Shown here piece by piece: positions 57,114 through 64,000 of a DNA stretch of 64,000 nt. The position numbers and the translations under genes were made by a program. This stretch comes from Rhodotorula mucilaginosa (Eukaryota > Basidiomycota > Microbotryomycetes > Sporidiobolales > Sporidiobolaceae): assembly GCA_034406715.1 (NCBI GenBank), contig CP137869.1, forward strand, positions 1,054,001 through 1,118,000, in the 5' to 3' direction. The number at the start of each line of letters is the position of its first letter. Within the stretch, counting starts at the first letter, position 1. Under the pieces are notes generated by a model that was given only the letters and a program-made list of their open reading frames with translations, searched no databases and was not told the DNA's origin.

Positions 57114-59011
57114 ATGCCGGCTACGCTCGACCTCTCGCCCGAGCTCGAGGCGGACCCGACGCCCTCGTCCGCCTCGACTTCATCCAACGCTATCTTGCCG
57201 ACGTCGCCGCCCGGAGAGCGCTCGACGTCGAGGGCGGAAGCAAGGACCGTCAACTGGAGAGAAGAGCAGGCGATCATGCAACACCAACTCCGGCAGGCTA
57301 AAGCCGAGATCGCGCATCTGTACGTTTGGTCTGGTCTGTCCGTCCGGCGGTTCATTCGCTGTGAAACTCCTCGAGCCGGACGACCCCAAAGTAGATCTAG
57401 TTACTGTCCAAGCCAGAGGACTGACCCGCTCTCTGCGACAGACGCTCGAAACTCGGCATGCAGAGCAACGCCGCCGCTTTCAACGCCAGTTCGCCGCGAC
57501 AAAGTCTCGGGTCTCCGGCGCCCGAGTCAGGCCCGACGCCTCGACGTCGCTCCGTCAGTCCGTTCGACACCAGCGGAAGCTCGCCTCGCTCCGCTGACGG
57601 CGCCGTCCTGGCGTCTTCGCCGCGGTCCGTGTCGTCGAACCGCTCATTCGGTCCCGGAGGGGCAGGCATGCCGGGCTCGGTTGCGATGAACCGCGCCCTG
57701 ATCTCGAACGAAGGGGGCGAAACTGTCGAGACACTCCTGGCAGAGCCGTCGGAAGGACTGCGAGTGCGCTCGAGCGAGACGGAACCGGTCTCGCCCTTGA
57801 GCCTGGCCGTGCCTGATCCCATCAACGCAGTGCTGGCAGAGTCCATCTCTGCGGCTACGACAAGCACTGCCCCTGCTCCCGGACTGACTGCAAACGGCCT
57901 ACCCCAACCGGCGCCCCGATCACGCTCACCCCTCCCGTCGGGGTCGCCTTCATCGAATCCGTTCTTTGGCTCGTCCGGCGTGACGCGAGAACGCTTGTCA
58001 AAGTCGGCCGCCTCGGCGCAGAGCGGGAGCGGCAAAGTCATCAGCGGTCTGCAGAGCGACCTGCTGCAGGCCAGGTCGGCGTTGGAGAGCACGCGCGGCC
58101 AATTGCGGCTGAGTCAGCGAGCAGTGGAGCACCTGGGGAGGCAGACCGGTGAGTGTTGCGAGTGTGGTTCTGAACCGGAACGAAGCATCTGCTCACCTTG
58201 CGCGGGACGATGGTGCACAGAGGACTTGAGGGAGACGAAAGAGCGCCTCTCTTCCGAGATTCAAGGCCTGAATCGGCAACTTGCCCGGAAAGAGCGACTG
58301 CAGGATGAAGCGCTGGCGCGCGCCCGAGCAGCCGAAGCCTCGCTCGCGACAGCACAGAAGGAGCTCACAGATCTGAAGGCGACGGTCAAGAGCAGGATGA
58401 AGGAACTCGAGGAAGGCGCCAAGCGCGCAGAGGAGGCCAAGGTCAAGACCGAGCGGGAGTACACGGCGCTGAGAGACGGGCTGAGGTATGGCGCTTCCGC
58501 ATTCGAGGGCTATTTCGCGAGTACTGATGATCTCACCGACGCTCGATAGAACGATGCAAGATGGATGGCGCGACGACCTGCGATGGCTCAAGGACGACCT
58601 CAAGAGGACACAACGAGAACTCGACACCAAGACGAGCACGAGTGAGCTTTCAGGCTGTGGGTCCAGTTTGCGGTACTCGCATAGCACGCTTACCGTTGTC
58701 ACGAGCTCGCAGTAACCAAGCTGCTAGCCGAACGCGAAGGCATTGCCTCGCTGCATGTTTCGGATCTATCTTCCCTTCGCGCACACCACGTCGCGTTCCA
58801 GGAGCAGCATACATCGGAGTCATCAACGGCGTTGAAGCAGCTCGGATTGCTGTCTGGTCGCACGGAGCAAGACCGCCAACGGACCGAGTCGCTCCGAGAA
58901 GAATTCGCACGACTGCGGAGGGCGATGGTCGATTTTGAGATGGAGGCAGCAGCAGGCCCTCCAGCGTCGGGCATGGCAGTATCCTCGCTGGTCGAGGGTG
59001 CAACGGGATAG
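57114..59011 (+). CDS. Coiled-coil protein, possibly She3-like
   Basis: Not firmly recognised. The N-terminal exon (MPATLDLSPELEADPTPSS...) ends in a short coiled coil (EEQAIMQHQLRQAKAEIAHL). A long Ser/Pro-rich region follows, then a strong heptad coiled coil (QSDLLQARSALESTRGQLRL, ETKERLSSEIQGLNRQLARK, ATVKSRMKELEEGAKRAEEA), 'GWRDDLRWLKDDLKRTQREL' and a last helix (ESLREEFARLRRAM). That order (disordered start, mid-length coiled coil, 'SM.DGW' step) recalls fungal SWI5-dependent HO expression protein 3, an mRNA/myosin adaptor, but the match is weak. Introns: 57320-57443 region, 58149-58229, 58483-58546 and 58640-58712 (approximate). Divergent from CRD1 by 146 bp. Confidence 0.6.
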
Positions 59012-59235
59012 AATTTTAGCAATTACTCGCAACGCAAATGCATCGGAATCGCCGAAGGAAATGGTCTCGGTAGCTGTCCGAGAGAATCGCTGCGCTTTTG
59101 TTTCGGTCCTCGCTTCAGGTCTTCTTTTCCGCAGTGAGTGCCAATCGGTGCATTGCGGCCCTCCTCGCACTCCCGTCGGCTCTGTTCGATACAACAAATC
59201 GGTCTCCTGCCGTCCGCCGCCGTCGCCGGTGGTCC

Positions 59236-59724
59236 TCAATGAAACGCATGCATCGCGGCCGTCACCTTGGCGCAATCTCGGGCGCAGACGTAGGCATCCG
59301 CTCCCGAGCCGGTCGCGTCCGGGATGACGCACTTCTCGTCCATTCGAGAGGGACAGGGGCAGTCGGCGGGCGAGGCGACGCACGTAAAGTCGGGGCAGAT
59401 GAACGTCGAGCAGGACACTGCTCGTTCGGTGGGAGTAGTGGAGAAAGATTCAGCGCATCGTCCATTCTGATCACGCACGGCACAAGGCCAGCAAGGCCCG
59501 GAAGCTTGAGGTGATGACGGGGCCGACTCACCGGTCTCTAGTTGCTCGTCCCACGTCGGTGGCCGCTGCGCTTGCTGCTGCTGTGCGTGTTGCTGGTGGA
59601 AGAACTGCTCGAAAAAGGCCGTCGCGAATGACGGGAGCAGGACGAGGGCGACGACGACGATGAGTAGTGGGGAGCGGATCGAACCTCCTCGTCGGGCGGG
59701 ATACGGCGTGGCGAACAGAGACAT
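59236..59724 (-). CDS. LCL2: Secreted/ER Cys-rich protein LCL2
   Basis: Long-chronological-lifespan protein 2, a small secretory-pathway protein linked to ER-associated degradation in yeast. Two exons (59724-59532, 59417-59236) give 124 aa, typical size. A signal peptide is clear (basic start, then PLLIVVVALVLLPSFATAF). Gln-rich 'FFEQFFHQQHAQQQQ' follows, as in relatives. The conserved Cys part is 'CSTFICPDFTCVASPADCPCP' in shortened form (FICPDFTCVASPADCPCP) plus EKCVIPD and ADAYVCARDCAK. Without splicing, the frame would carry 38 extra residues that no relative has, so the intron (GTGAGT...GAGCAG) is real. Confidence 0.88.
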   Translation of the reverse strand: MSLFATPYPARRGGSIRSPLLIVVVALVLLPSFATAFFEQFFHQQHAQQQQAQRPPTWDEQLETGESAPSSPQASGPCWPCAVRDQNGRCAESFSTTPTERAVSCSTFICPDFTCVASPADCPCPSRMDEKCVIPDATGSGADAYVCARDCAKVTAAMHAFH

Positions 59725-59914
59725 GCTTTTGTATCAATCTTGTATCCCGCGGCGGCGCAGACGTTTTCTCGGTGCGGTGAGTCGATGCCTCGGAAGCGAA
59801 AGAGAGAGAGAACGACCAACGTCGAACCCGATGACTTTCCTCGTACAATCGAAGAGAATGAGCTGACGGATAGACGCGCAAGGTATTAAATGAGTGCAAA
59901 CTGCTACCAATGCG

Positions 59915-61175
59915 CTAAAGGCGCCGCCGCGGAGACGGAGGCGGCGACCGACTCGATTCCTCCCGCTTAAGCTTCGAGGCTGCGTGCACGCCCGTCCTCT
60001 CCGCACCCTGCCTCGCTCCTGCATACCGTTCTCCGTCTCGACGCAGCGGTCGAGAGCTCGGTCCACTCTCGCCGACGCGCCGCTCCGCCGACTCCCTCGA
60101 CCGATAGCGCTCGTCGCGCCTGACATCGTCTCTGTGCCTTCGACTGCCATACTGATCTGCGTCGTCGTACCTGTCGGCGCTGCCGCCGCGAACTCGCCGC
60201 TCGACCCCGGATGCATCTGGGCGATTGTCGCGCGATCGTACGAGAGGATCGCGATCGTCGTAGCGTGACCTTGCGGGTCCGCGGTGGTAGTCCCGCTCGT
60301 CGCGGCCGTGGTAATCGGTTCGTCGCCGTGGCGACCTGGACCTGGACCTGGACCTCGTCCGCTCCTTCTCTCCCCTCCGTTCGCGTTCACTGCCGCCTGC
60401 GCTTCTTGCACTTCCTTCGCGCTCGTCGCGGCTGTGCTTGTGCCGCGCAGCGCGCTCTTCGCGGACCCGCTGCCGCTCGGCCTTGCGCGCCTCGTGCTCG
60501 GCGCGCTTCTCGGCTTTGCGGCGCGCCTTTTCGAGGATGGCAGCGTTCGGATCGGTCGAGGTCGAGGTCGAGACCGACGGCGTCGCGGGGACCGTTGGCT
60601 GGCGAGGAGTCGGGGCAAAGCCACTGCGCGCGGAGGGACAGGGAGAAGATGTCAAGGCTTGTCAATCCCGGAACGCGAGCGAGCCCGGTTGCATGTAGGC
60701 TTACAGTGCCTGGGCAAGAGCATCCTCCTCTGCTTCTTTGATGCGTTTGAGCTCTTCCTGCCGTTCGCGCTCGCGGGCTTCGGCGTCGGCGCCTCCCTCC
60801 TTGTTGTACCAGGTCAGGTCCTTGCCGTTCTGCCACCTTCCGACGGGTGCGCGCAGACTATGGCCGAGGTAGTATTCACGGTCCTTGTCCTGTGACGCGA
60901 GACCAGAGTCAGCAATGGCTGTGGGGCAGCAGAGGAGGTGGGAGACTCACGGCTGCGACGTCTGACCATTTGAAGTCGCCCTGTCCGCCGCTGTGCGAGA
61001 TAGAGATCTGGTCAACTTTTCTGGTACAATCGTGTTGGCAGCTCGAGTCGGGATCACGTACCGGGTGCCTCCACTGCAGCAGGCGGGGTGAGCGAGCGAA
61101 CGGTCAATGTCCGGGGTTCCAGTCGACAGGGAAGGGTCAAGCTGGGCAGAGAGCGTACCGTGTAGGATGAAACAT
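59915..61175 (-). CDS. MMTAG2: MMTAG2-family protein (kinase phosphorylation domain)
   Basis: Fungal homologue of human multiple myeloma tumour-associated protein 2, a nuclear protein of unknown role. Five exons: 61175-61159, 61062-61073 (12-nt micro-exon), 60990-60951, 60889-60705 and 60623-59915. The start reads MFHPTRGGTRGGQGDF, matching the human MYQAPTRGGVRGGQ opening, and the next parts match too: REYYLGHSLRAPVGRWQNG, DLTWYNK, and 'EAEEDALAQALGF'. The C-terminal half is RS/RE-rich (SRSRSRSPRRR), as in splicing-linked proteins. Only inclusion of the micro-exon restores RGGTRGG and the frame. Confidence 0.88.
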
Positions 61176-61788
61176 GGCCGCTTGCACTCGTCACAGCGGG
61201 TGAAGAGTCGTGGGAAGGAAACTGGCGGAAACCCGACAGGGGTTGCCATTCGCCGCTCTGCTCGCAGCAGGACCGACAAGGAACGAGGTCGCCGAGGAGT
61301 GTTTCATTTAGCCTACACGCTCTCTGTTACGGCCACCAGGAGCAGTCCCTCTTCGCCGGCGACGTCCACCTCTCGTCGACCACTCGACTGCGAGCCGAAT
61401 CGACCAAGACACCACTCGCCGCTCCTCACTTGACGCTACACAAGACGCGCGGGGGGCGTACATAGCACATATCAAGCAGAGCCGGTCTCGCTTCTCGGCA
61501 ACTCGGCTACAGCCACTCCGTCGGCGACTCCCACGTTTCGCGGGTCGACACGTCCCTGTCACGGTGCGCTCTTCGCAACGCAACTCCTGCAGTCAGTAGG
61601 CTGCTTACTGATGTGCAGGCTCTACAGACCAGGTACGACTCGCAATCACGCGCACGACGCCTTGACGAACACACTTTTTCGCTCCCTTTGGCCTTTTCCG
61701 CTTGGCGAACGCTTCGATCTTCCCACTCGGCAAAAGTCACATCCGCCACGCCCCTGCGCCCTCAAAGAGACTTCGAGCTCAATACTCG
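61176..61788. promoter_or_regulatory. Divergent promoter, MMTAG2 / SLY41-like
   Basis: 613 bp. An in-frame upstream ATG for the transporter lies at 61702 (29 extra residues, MANASIFPLGKSH...), not expected from the family. No motif stands out. Confidence 0.35.
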
Positions 61789-64000
61789 ATGCTCGGTGAT
61801 GTACTCGTGTCCGCCAGGCAAGCGCTAGGAGGCGCCGGAAACAGTCGCGCGTCAGCTCGCAGCCGCGATCCGTTCGCCACCAACGGCAACGGAGTCGGCG
61901 CCAAGGACCGCTCGGCCCTCGCCACCCTCTTGCCCAAACTCCCGTCGTCATCTTCTGCCACCGCCGCCGCCGCCGCGAACCATGCAGGGCCAGACGGGGC
62001 GGCGCCTTCCTGGGCGGCCCTCCTTCCTTCGTCGTCGACGTTGGGGTTCATCTCGCTGTGCTGCCTCTGGTACCTCTCCTCGGCCTTCTCGTCCAACACC
62101 GGCAAATCCATCCTCACGCGCTTCCGGTACCCGGTCACCCTCACGTTTGTCCAGTTCGCCTTTGTCGCAGGCTACTGCGTCCTGATCCTCGCGCTCCGGG
62201 AACGGATCGGCAACGCCGCGAGCCACCATCAGCAACACCATCCGATCAATCCGAACGGCACCGGGAACGGAGGACTGTCGAACCGCCGGCGGAGGTCGAG
62301 CATCTCGACTCTCGGAGGGTGGGGGATCCGGAAACCGTCGAAACACATGTTTCACGGCACCTTCATGATGAGCCTCTTCCAGATCGCCGGACACGTCTTT
62401 TCCAGCATGGCCATCGCTCGCGTACCAGTCAGTACAGTGCACACAATCAAGGTGAGCCCCGTCTCTGTCGATTGTGCCCGGACGACAACGCCCGCTGATC
62501 CGAATTCTCGCAAACAATGCAAAGGCTCTCTCGCCCCTCTTTACCGTCCTTTCGTATGCCGCCCTGTTCGGCGTCCGATACAGCTCGGCCACCTACGTCG
62601 CACTCCTTCCGCTCACCATCGGAGTCATGCTGGCTTGTTCGTTCGACCTCCGGGCCAACGCCATGGGCTTCCTCTGCGCCCTCGGGTCGACCTTCATCTT
62701 TGTCGCGCAAAACATCTTCTCGAAGAAGCTGTTGCCGAAAGAGAACTCGTCCATCGCCCGAGGCGAGCTCAAAGCTAGCACGGGTCCGGGCGCCGGTTCT
62801 GGCGGAGGCGGGGCCGCCAAGCTCGACAAGCTCAACCTCCTGTTCTACTCGTCCGGCATGGCCTTCTTCCTTATGATCCCGATCTGGCTCTACTCCGACG
62901 CGTCGGCCCTCTTCTTCTCGGCCCCGATTCCGACTCAACAAGCAGCAGCAGCAGCCGGTTCGACATCGTCGCTCCTGTTCTACTTCTTCGCCAACGGTTC
63001 AGTCCACTTTGCGCAGAACCTCCTTGCCTTCTCTATTCTCGCGAGGACGTCCCCCGTCACCTACTCGATCGCCTCGCTGATCAAGCGAATCGCCGTGATC
63101 TGCATCGCCATCGTCTGGTCACGGCAGCACGTTTCGCTGATTCAGGCGGTCGGGATGACGAGCACCTTCGGTGGACTGTGGATGTACAATCGGGCCAAGA
63201 GCGACGTCGACAAGGGGGAAAAGAAACGCGTGCAGGTCGAGAAGCGGCACGACCTCGAACTGCCGAGCACGGTGGGAGACGCGAGAGCGCTCGACGGGAC
63301 CGACACGCCGCCATTGCAGCAGCCGCAACAGTCGATGATGGGGCAGCAGTACTACGGCCGGAGGGAAGCGAACGGCTCGGCGTATGCTCAAGGAGCTGCC
63401 AGCGTCTCGGGGGCGGACGGGCTCGCAAGTTCGAACGCGTTCACGTCCTCGGCTGCGCACCATCCAGCGGCTGCACCGCCACCGCCACGAACGCATCACG
63501 CAGCTCCGGTTCACCCTTCGCCGACTGTCTACTCGCCGTTGGACCCCTTCGACAAGGCAGACCCGTATTCGCGCACCGGACAACTCCCTGCACACTCGAT
63601 CAGCCCACTCGGAGTCGCCCCCTCCTCTTCGCCTTCCCTGAACTCCTCGCCGTATCCATCGAACGCCCGCTCCGAGTCTCTCGCTCCCGAAGGACAGTCC
63701 GCCTCGTTCGCCACCGCCGGAGAGCCCATGTCTCCGAGACCAAACGCCTCTCCACAGGCGACGGATGGGGCTGTGGCCATCCGAGCGGGGTATCGCGGCG
63801 ATGCGGCGCGGAACGACCGCGGGAGCTCAAGTCGAAGCAGGTCGAGACCGGGAACAAACTCACCGGGGACCAAGTCGGTCGGACCGGCTGCAGCGGACTA
63901 TCGCCCTCACGCCGGCCCCGGCCAACACCCGCCAGCGTCGGCGCGAGGTGGTGCCGCCTCGGTTCCAACCTCGTCTCCTGCGCATCTCTATTCGAGCGCG
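61789..64000 (+). CDS. SLY41: TPT-family transporter, Sly41-like (3' end cut off)
   Basis: Member of the triose-phosphate/nucleotide-sugar translocator family. S. cerevisiae SLY41 suppresses loss of Ypt1 and acts in the ER/Golgi. Exon 1 is 61789-62451; exon 2 runs from 62525 past the window end, still open at 64000. After a Ser/Ala/Asn-rich head come spans starting TLGFISLCCLWYLSSAFSS with 'NTGKSILTRFRYPVTLTFVQ', typical of TPT proteins; then 'HTIKALSPLFTVLSY', 'FIFVAQNIFSKKLLP', 'NLLAFSILARTSPVTYSIAS', 'LIKRIAVI' and 'GMTSTFGGLWMYNRAKS'. A long cytosolic Ser/Pro/Ala-rich tail follows, which S. cerevisiae Sly41 lacks. The intron acceptor is an unusual GCAAAG. Confidence 0.85.

Overview
This window looks like nuclear DNA of a GC-rich, intron-dense basidiomycete, most likely a red yeast of the Pucciniomycotina (Rhodotorula/Rhodosporidium type). 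The reasons are: almost every gene is cut by many short GT...AG introns of about 50-110 nt; the base composition is GC-rich; the proteins (MSH6, Mps1, Stn1-like, MMTAG2, Rad51 paralogue, tubulin cofactor E) are those of a non-Saccharomyces fungus; and no operons, Shine-Dalgarno sites or bacterial features are present. Exon borders were read by eye from splice signals, frame continuity and conserved protein motifs. Most models given exon by exon sum to whole codons.

Layout. 0.3-1.7 kb: an unrecognised multi-pass membrane protein (-). 2-9.3 kb: a cluster of four small MYND zinc-finger genes (A1, B1, A2, B2, all +) in the order A-B-A-B. It arose by duplication of an A/BRCT/B block. The BRCT gene (-) is present in copy 1 and reduced to its 5' stub in copy 2. 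9.6-16.4 kb: MSH6 (+, 23 exons) convergent with a RAD51C-like gene (-). 16.6-25.6 kb: tubulin cofactor E, a GT77-like glycosyltransferase and an FBXO9/Hrt3-type F-box protein (all -). 26-29.9 kb: a DHA1-type MFS transporter (-) divergent from mitochondrial IF3 (+). 30.6-41.6 kb: Mps1/TTK kinase (+), OXR1 TLDc protein (-), Stn1-like telomere protein (+). 41.9-48.2 kb: PUS1 (+), then two 26S proteasome lid subunits, RPN6 (-) and RPN7 (+), sharing a 147-bp promoter. 48.4-52.3 kb: a glycerate-kinase homologue (-) divergent from an unusual GAPDH (+). 52.8-55.2 kb: ribosomal proteins P2 (-) and S15/uS19 (+), also divergent. 55.6-64 kb: cardiolipin synthase (-), a coiled-coil protein (+), LCL2 (-), MMTAG2 (-) and a SLY41-like TPT transporter (+) that runs off the right edge.

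Functional threads. Genome maintenance is well represented (MSH6, RAD51C-like, Mps1, Stn1-like, perhaps the BRCT protein). Two divergent pairs make parts of the same machine (RPN6/RPN7 and RPP2/RPS15). A third pair (glycerate kinase-like and a GAPDH whose NAD-selecting Asp is His) could form a glycerate-to-triose-phosphate route. Micro-exons recur: 9 nt in the GAPDH, 11 nt in MSH6 and 12 nt in MMTAG2. The most novel locus is the MYND/BRCT cluster, where one gene appears to have turned a former intron into coding sequence.
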